Positions 18,099 through 27,712 of a DNA stretch of 64,000 nt are shown here, piece after piece. Within the stretch, counting starts at the first letter, position 1, and each line of letters opens with the position of its first letter. The position numbers and the translations under genes were made by a program. The stretch comes from Sphingobacteriales bacterium (GTDB lineage: Bacteria; Bacteroidota; Bacteroidia; Chitinophagales; UBA2359), in the NCBI GenBank assembly GCA_016706405.1, contig JADJJT010000001.1:995501-1059500 (forward strand), written 5' to 3'. The notes beneath the pieces are model-generated. The model ran no database searches, was not told where the DNA came from, and saw nothing but the letters and a program-made list of their open reading frames with translations.

Positions 18099-19085
18099 TT
18101 AATGTCCGGCTTTAAGTGCTTTTACTGCTTCGGTTATTTTAGGTACAATTTCAAAAGCGTCGCCAACGATACCATAATCGGCTTCTTTAAAAAATGGTGC
18201 TTCGGCATCTTGGTTAATTACTACAATAACTTTGCTGTTATTTACGCCTGCCAAATGTTGTATAGCGCCCGAAATGCCAATGGCAATATATAAAGTTGGC
18301 CGAATGGTTAAGCCAGTTTGCCCAACATGTTCGTGGTGGGGCCGCCAGTGTACATCGGCAACAGGTCGCGAACAAGCAGTAGCCGCGCCAAGGGCTTGGG
18401 CTAAATCTTCAATGATGCCCCAATTTTCAGGGCCTTTTAGGCCGCGCCCGCCCGATACAACAATATCGGCTTCGGGCAAGGGGGCTGCCCCCGATGAAAA
18501 TTGCTCGGTTTTAAGCACTTTTACTGCAAAATCGGCGGCGCTAACACTGCTGGCATCAAAATTTTGTACTTGTGCCTGCCCTCCATCTTTAGCTATTGTT
18601 AAGGCGTTGGGGTTCACGGTTATAATTTTATTTGGAGTAGCTATTTCGTAGGTTGCAAAGGCTTTGCCCGAGAACACCGATTTGCGCACCTGCAAGCCGT
18701 TTGCGGCTACTGTCGGCAGGGCAATAGCGCCGGTAACTAAACCAGCTTGTAAACGCACAGATAGGCGCGGGGCAATAGACTTACCACTGCTATTATGGGG
18801 CAATATTACTAAATTAGCCTGGGTGGCTTGTGCAGCTTGGGCAATAGCTTTTGTAAAAGCCCGGTCATCAAAATTGTCGAAACTTGTATTTGAGCAATGG
18901 AGTACTTCGCTAACACCACAAGTACCAACTGCGGCTAAACTGTTTGCATCAATACTTCCTAATGCTACGCCAACGGCATTACCTAAGCCTAAGATGCTGG
19001 CAGTTTTTGCGGCATAAGTAGCGGCCTCTAAACTGGCCTTTTTTACAGCACCATTCAAATGGTCAATATATACTAAAACAGGCAT
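18099..19085 (-). CDS. etfA: electron transfer flavoprotein alpha subunit
   Basis: Forms a heterodimer with EtfB that takes electrons from acyl-CoA and related dehydrogenases and passes them to the quinone pool. The 328-residue product has the N-terminal alpha/beta domain and the C-terminal FAD-binding domain with GGRGLKGPENW, GQTGLTIRPTLYIAIGISG, AIQHLAGVNNSK and ADYGIVGDAF, all characteristic. It follows etfB on the same strand with an 83-bp gap. The arrangement etfB then etfA is typical and suggests one operon, which fits a cell handling acyl-CoA (see the PHA genes). Confidence 0.95.
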   Translation of the reverse strand: MPVLVYIDHLNGAVKKASLEAATYAAKTASILGLGNAVGVALGSIDANSLAAVGTCGVSEVLHCSNTSFDNFDDRAFTKAIAQAAQATQANLVILPHNSSGKSIAPRLSVRLQAGLVTGAIALPTVAANGLQVRKSVFSGKAFATYEIATPNKIITVNPNALTIAKDGGQAQVQNFDASSVSAADFAVKVLKTEQFSSGAAPLPEADIVVSGGRGLKGPENWGIIEDLAQALGAATACSRPVADVHWRPHHEHVGQTGLTIRPTLYIAIGISGAIQHLAGVNNSKVIVVINQDAEAPFFKEADYGIVGDAFEIVPKITEAVKALKAGH

Positions 19086-19168
19086 TTATATAATTTTATT
19101 TTTATTACTAATAATACAAGCACAATTTAATAGGGGTTAGAGTTTGTAATATTTAGCGTGTTGCACGT

Positions 19169-19915
19169 CTAAATAACCTTTGCTTCTTCGTGTAGTAAGC
19201 GCACCAATTCGGCGGGATTATCGGCAGGTATAAGTTTTACGTTAGTGCGGCCTTGCGGTGTTTCGTATAGGGCAACAGGTGTTTGCACCGCAGCGGCAAC
19301 AGCTGGTATTACTTGTAATGGCTTGGTGCGCGAAGCAATAATACCCCGCATATTGGCTATGCGTTGCTCGGCTATACCTTTTTGTGCACTAAGTACAAAA
19401 GGGGTTTTTACTTCTAGTGTTTGACTGCCCCCATCAATTTCGCGGTCAATGGTGGCGGTATTTCCGTTTACTTCTAATTTTGTTACCAACGATATAAAGG
19501 GCAAATCTAACAACTCGGCAACCATACCACCAACCGAGAAACCGTTGTAATCAATGGTTTCTTTTCCGGAAAAAATAATATCGAATTGGTTGTTTTTGGC
19601 GTAGGCTGCAATTTGAGCAGCAACAAATCCCGCATCGGCTGGGGCAGCATCAACACGTACTGCATCGTCGGCACCAATGGCTAAGGCTTTCCGGATAATT
19701 TGTTCGGTATCGCCCTCGCTTGTGCCTACATGAATAACCGTTACACTACCACCAAGACTTTCTTTAATTTCGCAAGCGCGCACTAATGCGTACCACTCGT
19801 CGGTGGGGTTTGCTATATAGGTTACACCGTTGGTATTAAATTGGGTATTATTGTTGGTAAAGGTAATTTTAGCTGTAGTATCGGGGGTTTTGGCTAAACA
19901 AACTAATATTTTCAT
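19169..19915 (-). CDS. etfB: electron transfer flavoprotein beta subunit
   Basis: AMP-binding partner of EtfA. The 248-residue product begins MKILVCLAKTPDTTAKI and carries the family signatures DEWYALVRACEIKE, IIFSGKETIDYNGFSVGG, DREIDGGSQTLEVKTP and IANMRGIIASRTKPL. Length is typical. It is the first gene of the pair; a candidate -7 box lies about 85 bp upstream. Confidence 0.95.
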   Translation of the reverse strand: MKILVCLAKTPDTTAKITFTNNNTQFNTNGVTYIANPTDEWYALVRACEIKESLGGSVTVIHVGTSEGDTEQIIRKALAIGADDAVRVDAAPADAGFVAAQIAAYAKNNQFDIIFSGKETIDYNGFSVGGMVAELLDLPFISLVTKLEVNGNTATIDREIDGGSQTLEVKTPFVLSAQKGIAEQRIANMRGIIASRTKPLQVIPAVAAAVQTPVALYETPQGRTNVKLIPADNPAELVRLLHEEAKVI

Positions 19916-19998
19916 GTTATTTATTATTATAAAATTAATAGCTATTTAATAAAATATTGAACTACCATACAAAGTAGGTGGTATTGTAAAAACGGATG

Positions 19999-20006
19999 CA
20001 AAGATA
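19999..20006 (-). promoter_or_regulatory. candidate -7 box for etfB-etfA
   Basis: TATCTTTG followed by C on the minus strand is a perfect TAnnTTTG box, 84 bp before etfB. No clear TTG at the expected distance, so only half the promoter is supported. Confidence 0.35.
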
Positions 20007-20117
20007 CGGATAAATAAGGAAATTTTTAGGTTATAACAATGCTATTTTAAAACAAGTTTAAAAGCATTATTGATTTATTTTGTAATTTTGCCTTTTGTCA
20101 ATTTACCCGAATTTAAT

Positions 20118-20444
20118 ATGCCTTCGCGCATTGAACAATTAACTGCCTATTTGGCTGCCTCTCCTAACGACCCGTTTTTGCGCTATGCGTTGGGTTTAGA
20201 ATTTTGGAAATTGGGTGATACCCAAACTGCTTACCAATATTTATCCGGATTAACACAGCAATATCCGGATTATTTGGGTACCTACTACCAGTTGGGCAAA
20301 CTTTGCGAGGTCCTACAACTATTCGACCAAGCATTAACCACCTATCAGGCTGGCATGGCTTTAGCCCGCACTCAAAACGACCATCATACTTTAAGTGAAC
20401 TGCGAACTGCCTTCAATGCGCTTAACGATGAATTATTTTTATAA
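20118..20444 (+). CDS. small tetratricopeptide-repeat protein
   Basis: 108 residues from the ATG at 20118 (MPSRIEQLTAYLAAS); extension upstream has no ATG start. Two to three TPR-like helix pairs are visible (PFLRYALGLEFWKLGDTQTA, then GTYYQLGKLCEVLQLFDQAL). Such single-domain TPR proteins are common in Bacteroidota and probably scaffold protein contacts; the partner is unknown. Two TCCGGA copies lie 20 bp apart inside the gene (20244, 20264). Confidence 0.75.
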   Translation: MPSRIEQLTAYLAASPNDPFLRYALGLEFWKLGDTQTAYQYLSGLTQQYPDYLGTYYQLGKLCEVLQLFDQALTTYQAGMALARTQNDHHTLSELRTAFNALNDELFL

Positions 20445-20471
20445 CAAAGAGGGCAAAAATTTTAAGTATTG

Positions 20472-21872
20472 CTAATCGCTATACCCTAATATGCGCAACA
20501 TATCTTGCGGCGATTGTTGCTGAAAGTTTAACCAGTGGCGCAGTTTGCCGTTCTCGTCATGGTCAATTAATACGTGTTTTGGCGATGGGATAAGGCAATG
20601 TTTAATACCGCCGTAACCGCTTAGCGCGTCTTGGTAGGCCCCACAATTAAAAAAACCAATATAAAGAGGTTCGCTGTTGCCGTTTAAAGTGGGCAGATAT
20701 ATTTGGGTGGCATGTGCTTCGGAGTTATAATAGTCAGAGCCATCGCAGCTTAGGCCACCAAGATTTACCTTTTGATAGTCGTTTTGCCACTTATTAATTG
20801 GCAACAATATAAAGCGTTCAGACATGCCCCAGGCATCTGGAATGGTAGTCATTAGCGAGTTATCGAGCATGTACCATGTTTCGTGTTCGTTTTGTTGTTT
20901 TTCGTTTAACACCGAAAAAAGGACAGCCCCACTTTCGCCAACACTAAATTTGCCAAATTCGGTAAAAATATCGGGGTGAGGTATGTTTTCGGCTTCGCAA
21001 GCCTGGTAAATTGCGCTTACTATTTCGCCAATCATGTATTCATAATCGTATTGAAAAGCAAGGCTATTTTTAATGGGCAACCCGCCGCCTATATTTAATG
21101 CGGTTAGGGTGGGGCAAATTTTTCGCAAATCGCAATACATTTTTACAGCACGCTTTAGTTCGCCCCAGTAGTAAATGGTGTCTTTAATTCCGGTATCAAC
21201 AAAAAAATGTAATAATGTAAGTTTAAATTTTGGATTATTGGCTATGCGTTGCTGGTAATACGGTATAATATCGCGGCTTCTAATGCCCAAGCGCGAGGTA
21301 TAGTAATCGTTTCGGGGTTCTTGCTCGGTGGCTACACGGATGCCTATATTTACCGATTTTGCATGAACTAATTTTAAATATAAATCTAACTCATCGTCGT
21401 TATCTAAAATAGGTATGCAGTTGAAACCTTCGTTAATTAGGTGGCTAATTTTAGCTGCGTAATCGATGGGTTTAAACCCGTTGTTTAAAATAAAGGTACT
21501 TTTAGTTAGTTTTCCGGCATTATACAAATTTAATATTAAATCAATATCAAATGACGACGATGTTTCAATTTGAGCTCCATTTTCTAATACCTCAGTTAGT
21601 ATATATTTAAAATGGCAGCTTTTTGTAACATAACAATAATGATAATTACCTTTATACCCCAGTTTTTGCATGGCTGTATTAAACCAATGCTTAGCTTTTT
21701 GAACCTGTTGGCCAATTTTGGGCAAATAGGTAATTTTTATTGGTGTACCATAGGTATCAATAAGCTCTTTTAGTGGTAAATCATGAAAAAATAAATACCC
21801 GTTTTCAACCCGAAAGCCTTCCTGCGGAAAATAAAAAGTTTGTTCAATTAGGTCTTGGTATTTGTTTATCAT
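20472..21872 (-). CDS. arginine decarboxylase-like PLP enzyme (fold III)
   Basis: The 466-residue product has an alanine-racemase-type barrel with the PLP lysine at about Lys84 (YCYVTKSCHFKY), a substrate loop ALNIGGGLPIK and a C-terminal beta domain (GFFNCGAYQDALSGYGG). In Bacteroidota proteins of this length and sequence are biosynthetic arginine decarboxylases that make agmatine for polyamines. Decarboxylation of another diamino acid cannot be excluded. It stands alone; a TATCTTTG box (21918-21911) lies 39 bp upstream. Confidence 0.8.
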   Translation of the reverse strand: MINKYQDLIEQTFYFPQEGFRVENGYLFFHDLPLKELIDTYGTPIKITYLPKIGQQVQKAKHWFNTAMQKLGYKGNYHYCYVTKSCHFKYILTEVLENGAQIETSSSFDIDLILNLYNAGKLTKSTFILNNGFKPIDYAAKISHLINEGFNCIPILDNDDELDLYLKLVHAKSVNIGIRVATEQEPRNDYYTSRLGIRSRDIIPYYQQRIANNPKFKLTLLHFFVDTGIKDTIYYWGELKRAVKMYCDLRKICPTLTALNIGGGLPIKNSLAFQYDYEYMIGEIVSAIYQACEAENIPHPDIFTEFGKFSVGESGAVLFSVLNEKQQNEHETWYMLDNSLMTTIPDAWGMSERFILLPINKWQNDYQKVNLGGLSCDGSDYYNSEAHATQIYLPTLNGNSEPLYIGFFNCGAYQDALSGYGGIKHCLIPSPKHVLIDHDENGKLRHWLNFQQQSPQDMLRILGYSD

Positions 21873-21978
21873 TTATGGTTTAGGGGGTAAACAATTCGAA
21901 AAAAAAGGAGCAAAGATAATGCGATTACGTGTTAAATTGTGAAAAAAATGGTTTAAAATGGTTGTTGTAAGTGAAAAA

Positions 21979-22020
21979 ATATCCGGATACCGTACTTAAA
22001 ACAAAACAGTATCCGGATAT
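21979..22020 (-). terminator. intrinsic terminator with TCCGGA stems
   Basis: 12-bp perfect stem (21979-21990 with 22009-22020), 18-base loop, then a T run on the minus strand. It lies directly downstream of the LysM gene (ends 22047). Each arm contains ATCCGGAT. Confidence 0.75.
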
Positions 22021-22046
22021 ATTGGCCAACAGGCATCAAAATGTTT

Positions 22047-22957
22047 CTATTCTTTGTAAATTGTGCTTATTCGGGTTGGTTTATCAATATTTAATTTTTT
22101 AGCTGCACTTGTTGGTATTTTAACAACTACCTCTTTATTTTCGGCTGTAGGGGGCAATTTGGCTGATACTTTGGCATAGATACTTTTTTTGTTTACGGGG
22201 TTATATATTTTAATAACCGAATTTATTGGTGCCGAGCGGTGCAGTACATAATAATTAGTTTCGCCTTCTTTACTGGCATTATTGTCGTCAAAAACTAAAA
22301 CAAAACCACCATCTGTTTTTGATTTACCTGTTTGGGCCTCATATTCTTTTTTTAGGCGGTCGGCTACGTTAGGCTTACTAATAATTACAACAGTATCGTT
22401 GGGGTTGGCATTTTCGCCTCCGGGGTATAGCCAGCCTACAATTAATTGGGTATTCGCTGAAAGCGGAGTATCGAGTTTAATATTATTCCACTTTGCTATT
22501 GCTTCGGCGGTAGTTTTATAAGCCCGTGCCAATAGGTATAGCGTTTCATTGGCTTTTACCAAATGCTTTACGGGTTTAATTTGTTCGGCAACAACGGTTA
22601 TTTTATTATCCTTAACGGGTTGAGTTGTAGCATCTATATTTGTAGCGGCTGGATTATTTTTCAGTGGATCTTGCTGTGAATTTTTGGGTTCTTTATCTAA
22701 TTTAACTTGTACAGCCTGTTTGCCGGATGGTGCTGTTGCAGCTACCGGAATATTTAGAGACGCACCTTCCTTTAAAGCTCCAAGAGTTACAGTAGGGTTT
22801 GCCTTTTGTAACTCAGTAACGGTTAGTCCATATTGTTTGGCTATTTTAAATGCTGTTTCGCCCTTTTTAATAATATGGCTATGCGGTTTGTTTTGGGCAA
22901 ATACATTGGCGCGGCAAACAATAAAAAGCAAATTAATAGTAAAAATATCTTTTTCAT
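22047..22957 (-). pseudogene. LysM-domain secreted protein, apparent frameshift in the signal peptide
   Basis: The open frame gives about 294 residues with two LysM domains (HIIKKGETAFKIAKQYGLTV near residues 19-38 and HLVKANETLYLLARAYKTTA near 123-142) that bind peptidoglycan, and a C-terminal beta-barrel-like domain. The frame lacks an ATG: it opens only with TTG at 22931, directly after a stop. An ATG at 22957 in another frame encodes MKKIFLLLI, and adding one T at 22931 fuses this to LLFIVCRANVFAQ, a textbook signal peptide. So the gene has lost one T, or the assembly has an error there. If translated, the protein is periplasmic. Confidence 0.7.
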
Positions 22958-23266
22958 AAATGGTTGCTCGTTACTAACTTATAAATATTTATTAAATTGT
23001 ATGAAGTATTTAATACTATGCAGACACAAAATTAAGGAAAATGTTTAAACGTATAAACATAATAAAAAAATAAAGTTAATTTTATTTGATGGTTCTCCAT
23101 GTAGTTTATATCCGGATATGATGACATGTATTGGTAAAATTTCAAGCCTTTAGCATCAAAATTGCTTTAAACATAAGGATTATCAAAATGCTTCTTTTTG
23201 TTAAATACTTCTATAAAAACAAAAAAAGTTGTAATTTTGTAAAAATAAATAAATTTACATATTCCG
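22958..23266. other. divergent intergenic region, 309 bp
   Basis: Lies between the divergent LysM and secreted-protein genes. AT-rich. TAATTTTG at 23232-23239 is a plausible -7 box for the gene at 23267 but no TTG stands at the right distance. One TCCGGA at 23111. No RNA gene recognised. Confidence 0.4.
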
Positions 23267-24196
23267 ATGAAAAGAAATATTTTTTTTAGTTTGGTAGTAA
23301 TAAATATACTTTTTACAACTATTTTCTGCTCTAATTTTGTAGGTGTACAAGCACAAAATACATCAACGAGTAAAGCCGCCACAAACAGCGATTTAGACAG
23401 ACCAGTGCCATGTTTAATGCCCGACACCCCCGATGTTGTTAAACATTTATTGGTAAACAAACAAGCCACACTAAAAAAAATTGAACAAAACGCAATTGCC
23501 TTTTTAAACCAAAATGCCAATCAGCCCTATTTTTTTTCGCAATCAGATTATGGGTTTGTGCAAATTGGTAACCTTTTTTCTCCTACGGTCAAACATGCTG
23601 TTGTCGCATACCTGTCAGATGCCTTTACAAAAAGCCCCAAAGATGGATTTAAAGCTAATGTGTTGCTATATGAAATAAAATCGCCAAACGCAAACGAAAT
23701 AAACTTAATTCAATCATTCAAAAATTTACCCGTAAGCGGGCCTATTTTGGGTATTTCAATAACCGACTTTAACTTAGACCAACAAGCCGATTTATTATTA
23801 GAAGCCGAAAGCCAAGATGAACAATTAGGGATAGCATCGGGTAACGATTATTATTATTGGTGGTCGTACCAACCGCAAAGCCGTAATTTATTACAAATTA
23901 CACAATTTAATGCTTATCCCAATCCTATTTTTGTCAATCACAATTTTTTTTATACAACTTTAACCAGTAATTGTGGTAGCCGCAAATGGTTCAGTCAATT
24001 ATATTATATACCCGAGCTTAGTTTGCCCCCAACATTTAGTGCCTTAATTAAAGATGAAAACTGCGGTGCCATTGCAGGCGTGTATCGGGTAAAAAGTCAA
24101 CAACTTGAATTAGTAGCCGATGAATACCGCGACTACGACCCCCATACAACCAGCAATATATGGCTAAGTTGGATTAGCGAATGGAGCAAACCTTAA
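23267..24196 (+). CDS. secreted protein of unknown function
   Basis: 309 residues with a clear signal peptide (MKRNIFFSLVVINILFTT, cleavage near VQAQ). The mature part has an FG-GAP/calcium-loop-like stretch (ISITDFNLDQQADLLLEA near 160-177) and a late cysteine pair (NCGSRKW, ENCGAIAG). No T9SS tail, so it is probably periplasmic. No family recognised. A strong terminator follows. Confidence 0.6.
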   Translation: MKRNIFFSLVVINILFTTIFCSNFVGVQAQNTSTSKAATNSDLDRPVPCLMPDTPDVVKHLLVNKQATLKKIEQNAIAFLNQNANQPYFFSQSDYGFVQIGNLFSPTVKHAVVAYLSDAFTKSPKDGFKANVLLYEIKSPNANEINLIQSFKNLPVSGPILGISITDFNLDQQADLLLEAESQDEQLGIASGNDYYYWWSYQPQSRNLLQITQFNAYPNPIFVNHNFFYTTLTSNCGSRKWFSQLYYIPELSLPPTFSALIKDENCGAIAGVYRVKSQQLELVADEYRDYDPHTTSNIWLSWISEWSKP

Positions 24197-24221
24197 CGTG
24201 TGGTTTTTATTTTTTGCCTAA

Positions 24222-24259
24222 AAAACAGGGCAAGTTTTTTATTAAACTTGCCCTGTTTT
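24222..24259. terminator. bidirectional intrinsic terminator
   Basis: Perfect 16-bp stem (24222-24237 with 24244-24259), loop TTTATT, A and T runs on both sides. Placed between convergent genes (ends 24196 and 24334). Confidence 0.85.
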
Positions 24260-24333
24260 AAAATCTAATAACGTAAACCTCTATACGAGCAACGTCTTTT
24301 TTTTAATCAACTTAGATAGTAAGAAGACCTATC

Positions 24334-25083
24334 TTAATATACGTGTTGCCCGCCATTAATTGCTATATTGGCTCCGGTTATAAACTCAGCACCCGGAGAC
24401 ACCAAAAACGAAATTAAGTGTGCAATTTCGGTTGTACCCCCCAAGCGTCCTACCGGAATTTGGGCTACAATTTGCTCGCGTATTTTTTCGGGCACGGCCA
24501 TTACCATATCGGTCGCTACGTATCCGGGCGATATTGTGTTTACAGTAATACCTTTACGTGCAACTTCAATTGCTAAAGTTTTGGTAAATCCGTGCATTCC
24601 GGCTTTGGCTGCCGAGTAGTTTGTTTGCCCGTGTTGCGCACGTTGCCCGTTTACCGATGAAATATTCACAATCCGGCCATACTGTTGTGCCAACATGGGT
24701 TCAATAACATTTCTTGAGCAGTTAAAAACACTAGTTAAATTTGAGTTAATAACATCTTGCCAATGCTGCGGGGTCATTTTATAAAACGAGGTGTCGCGGG
24801 TAATGCCAGCATTGTTTATTAAAATATCAATAACTCCAATTTCAGTTTGTATTTTTTCGATCATAGCTACTACCTCCTCCCAATTTGCTACATCGGCTTG
24901 GGCCATGTGAAAATTGTAGCCCTGTGCTTGCATTTTTTGCTGCCAGGCGGCTGCTTTTTCGGGGTTCCGGTAATTAGCTATTACAATATGCCCGTCATCG
25001 GCAAGACGGCGGCAAATATCAGTGCCTAAGCCTCCAACAGCACCTGTTACTAAGGCTATATATTTTGTTTTATCGGCGTTCAT
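24334..25083 (-). CDS. phaB: acetoacetyl-CoA reductase
   Basis: NADPH-dependent reduction of acetoacetyl-CoA to (R)-3-hydroxybutyryl-CoA, the monomer for polyhydroxybutyrate. The 249-residue short-chain dehydrogenase has the nucleotide loop TGAVGGLG (13-20), NNAG (90-93), Ser142/143 and the catalytic Tyr156-x3-Lys160 in NYSAAKAG. The stretch SSVNGQRAQHGQTNYSAAK is typical of PhaB rather than FabG. It is the last gene of the phaE-phaC-phaB run, 32 bp after phaC, which supports the function. Confidence 0.9.
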   Translation of the reverse strand: MNADKTKYIALVTGAVGGLGTDICRRLADDGHIVIANYRNPEKAAAWQQKMQAQGYNFHMAQADVANWEEVVAMIEKIQTEIGVIDILINNAGITRDTSFYKMTPQHWQDVINSNLTSVFNCSRNVIEPMLAQQYGRIVNISSVNGQRAQHGQTNYSAAKAGMHGFTKTLAIEVARKGITVNTISPGYVATDMVMAVPEKIREQIVAQIPVGRLGGTTEIAHLISFLVSPGAEFITGANIAINGGQHVY

Positions 25084-25115
25084 AAATTTTTATGTTTTTA
25101 AGTTTATAGAAAAGT

Positions 25116-26180
25116 TTAATTATTGTTACTATGATCATCCCGTTTTGCAAACCATTTTTCAATGGCAGGTGCCAAGGTTGTTTGCGACCTTGCCCCTACA
25201 AAAACCCCAATATGCCCGCCCGGAAATTCATACAACTCTTTATCCGCAGAACTAACAAGGTCGTTAAGTGGTTTAGTACACTGCGGTGGCACAATATGGT
25301 CTTCGCTGGCGTAAATAGTCAACAAAGGCATATTGATATTTTTCAGATTAACTTTTTCACCATCTAATTCAAATTCGCCTTTTACAAGTTTATTGTGTTG
25401 GTACATGTCAATAATAAACTGACGGTAGGTTTCACCTGCTTGGTCGGGGCTGTCATTAATCCAATGTTCCATGCGTAAAAAATTCATCATTTTATCTTTG
25501 TCGCTGGTAGTTTGAGCCAAATTTACCAATTTGCGCACTTTATTCATCGGAATTAACAAGTCAAACCCGGTATTTAAAAAACTACCAGGAATAATGCCAT
25601 TATATTTATCAACCATGTTATCAATATCTAAACACCTTGACCATTTAAAAAGAAGGCCATCATTAGTAGCAAAATCAATTGGTGTAACCAAAGTTACTAA
25701 GTTTTTTACTTTCTCCGGATGTAAAGCGGCATAAATAGCCGAAAAAGTTCCGCCCTGGCAAATCCCCATCAAATTTATCGCTTTCAAATGGTGTTTTTCG
25801 CATAAAAAATCAACACAATCGTTAATATTGCCATTAATATAATCGTTAACGGTTTTATAGCGCTCAGCGATAGTTGGGTAGCCCGTATCCAACAAATATA
25901 CGTCTAAACCTTCGGCTAATAATTTGCCTATAAAACTGCGGTCGGGCTGAATATCCATCATATACCAACGGTTTACCAAGGCATATACCACTAAAACCGG
26001 CGTTTTTACAGTAGCTTTCTTTTGCGGCGTAAAGTGCCAAAGTTTAACTTTACCATCATTCCAAACAACTTTTTTTGGTGTTTGTGCTACATCTACCTCG
26101 GTAACCGATTTAAGGTTTTCATAGGCTTTGGTTAAGTTCTCGACTTGCTTAAGTGCGGCCTGTGCCATAACTTGAAACAT
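25116..26180 (-). CDS. phaC: class III polyhydroxyalkanoate synthase, catalytic subunit
   Basis: Polymerises (R)-3-hydroxyacyl-CoA into PHA at the granule surface, with PhaE as partner. In the 354-residue alpha/beta hydrolase the lipase-like box is GICQGG with nucleophile Cys141, and the Asp and His of the triad lie in ASEDHIVPP and FPGGHIGVFVG. The ~355-residue length is that of class III enzymes (class I are ~590). Encoded between phaE and phaB. Confidence 0.93.
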   Translation of the reverse strand: MFQVMAQAALKQVENLTKAYENLKSVTEVDVAQTPKKVVWNDGKVKLWHFTPQKKATVKTPVLVVYALVNRWYMMDIQPDRSFIGKLLAEGLDVYLLDTGYPTIAERYKTVNDYINGNINDCVDFLCEKHHLKAINLMGICQGGTFSAIYAALHPEKVKNLVTLVTPIDFATNDGLLFKWSRCLDIDNMVDKYNGIIPGSFLNTGFDLLIPMNKVRKLVNLAQTTSDKDKMMNFLRMEHWINDSPDQAGETYRQFIIDMYQHNKLVKGEFELDGEKVNLKNINMPLLTIYASEDHIVPPQCTKPLNDLVSSADKELYEFPGGHIGVFVGARSQTTLAPAIEKWFAKRDDHSNNN

Positions 26181-26286
26181 ATTAAATAACAGGTATTGAA
26201 TTATATTATATTAAATTAGAAATCAACTTTTATTTAACAAAGCAAAAAATCTTTCTTAAAGGTTAAGATTAAAAAATTATTGAGGT

Positions 26287-27531
26287 CTAAACTTTTTTAC
26301 TTTTTCCGGATTTTGTGGTATTTTGTTCAGATGTGGTTGATATTACAGCGTTAGTAGTGCCATGTGCTTTCCGTAAATGTTTCACCTCTTTTTCTAACTC
26401 CATAATTTTATGGCGTAAAGCACTCATTTCCATTGCAATATCGGCCATTTCGGTTCTAGTTGCTATAGGCAAATCGGCCAAACTCATTTCAATAATTCCA
26501 TCCATGTTTTGTTTTACTGCTAAGCCAGCTTGTGCCGTTTCGCTTTGCAAATTAGCATATTCGTCGGTTCTCATAACTTCCACAGTTTTGCGCTCAACTG
26601 CCGTAAGCCAACGATTAAAAAACTCATCAAAAGCACTATTGTCTTTACCCTCGGCCTGCCATTGCTTTACTACCTCAGGAAGCGCAGTTTGCGAAGCAGT
26701 ATAAACCATTTTTTGCAAATCGGCACTTTTAACCAAGTAGCGCATATAATCAAACTGCATATTGCGTATCATTTCTGTTGTTACTGCCTCATTTCCTGTA
26801 CTCATTAATTTTATAGGCATCCATTGTTGGTTTGTTAGCTCTTGCAGTTGCTTAATATAATCAAACCAACCCGCCGATTTCTGCGGATTTGCAGCCCAGT
26901 TCTGCCACGCTTCACCAGTAGGCTGCCAACCTTTGGCGTTGTTTTGCAATGTGTTAAGCCAAAGTTCAAATATACGATTGCTTTGTTGCATTATATCGGG
27001 CAAATTTCCCTGCGAAAAACCCATTAAGGCATCCATTACTTTTTGGTAGTCGCCACTATTTGCCCATATCTTGGTCCATGTTTCAGCAGCTTCCGGGTTG
27101 TTTGAAAATTTGCCAAACTCATTCCATTGCTTCAAAAGGGTATTATACGCTTGTATATAGGGCTCAAAATTAAGGCTGCCCAACCAAGGCATTTGTTGTC
27201 TAACGGTCGAGGCCATATTGCTCAATTGGTCAGTCCAGGTTTTTAAAGCATCATTTGCGGCAGGCATCTGATTGTTTTTAGTAAAACTGGCAAAATTATT
27301 CAGCCAGCTATTAAACAACTCCCGTTGAAAATTTGCCCACTCGGTAAAGGCTTCGGGAGTTTGTTGCAGCATGTTTTGCCACCAGTTATTAATACTGCCG
27401 GCATTAAAATTACCTGTGCTATTGGTATTGTTTTTATCGGATTGTTTGCTGGTAAATTGTTGCTCCCATTGGTTTAGCCATTGGCGTTGCATGTCTAGCC
27501 AGGAGCTAAAATCGGCAGAATTATTTTGCAT
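26287..27531 (-). CDS. phaE: class III polyhydroxyalkanoate synthase subunit
   Basis: Non-catalytic partner of PhaC. The 414-residue product is rich in Trp, Gln and Asn. It has a WLDMQRQWLNQWEQQF opening, the central QLQELTNQQW and FDYMRYLVKSADLQKM stretches, and a C-terminal coiled coil (MAMEMSALRHKIMELEKEV-like, residues ~360-395) ending in a basic tail. These match the PhaE family, which is weakly conserved; the adjacent phaC makes the call secure. First gene of the PHA operon. Confidence 0.88.
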   Translation of the reverse strand: MQNNSADFSSWLDMQRQWLNQWEQQFTSKQSDKNNTNSTGNFNAGSINNWWQNMLQQTPEAFTEWANFQRELFNSWLNNFASFTKNNQMPAANDALKTWTDQLSNMASTVRQQMPWLGSLNFEPYIQAYNTLLKQWNEFGKFSNNPEAAETWTKIWANSGDYQKVMDALMGFSQGNLPDIMQQSNRIFELWLNTLQNNAKGWQPTGEAWQNWAANPQKSAGWFDYIKQLQELTNQQWMPIKLMSTGNEAVTTEMIRNMQFDYMRYLVKSADLQKMVYTASQTALPEVVKQWQAEGKDNSAFDEFFNRWLTAVERKTVEVMRTDEYANLQSETAQAGLAVKQNMDGIIEMSLADLPIATRTEMADIAMEMSALRHKIMELEKEVKHLRKAHGTTNAVISTTSEQNTTKSGKSKKV

Positions 27532-27622
27532 TACAAATATTTTTTAATTAAAAAAAATTAATACGTTGGTTTGAGCCTGCAAAGTTCCGGTTATTTTTTG
27601 ATTTTCCGGAATAAATAATAAA

Positions 27623-27655
27623 AAAACTGTCCGGATAAATTATCCGGACAGTTTT
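27623..27655 (-). terminator. intrinsic terminator built on two TCCGGA copies
   Basis: 33-base near-perfect palindrome: 27623-27638 pairs with 27640-27655 over 16 bp (real loop 3-5 bases), followed on the minus strand by a T-rich run. It ends the 2101-residue gene (stop at 27713) before the phaE gene. Confidence 0.85.
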
Positions 27656-27712
27656 ATATCTAACCACAAACTATTGTTCAGCAATAAAAACAATATTGTC
27701 TGTTGCTAAGTT

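Noticed and set aside
18232..19017. Two plus-strand frames of 139 and 117 codons
   Set aside because: Both are antisense to etfA, whose conserved motifs cover the region.
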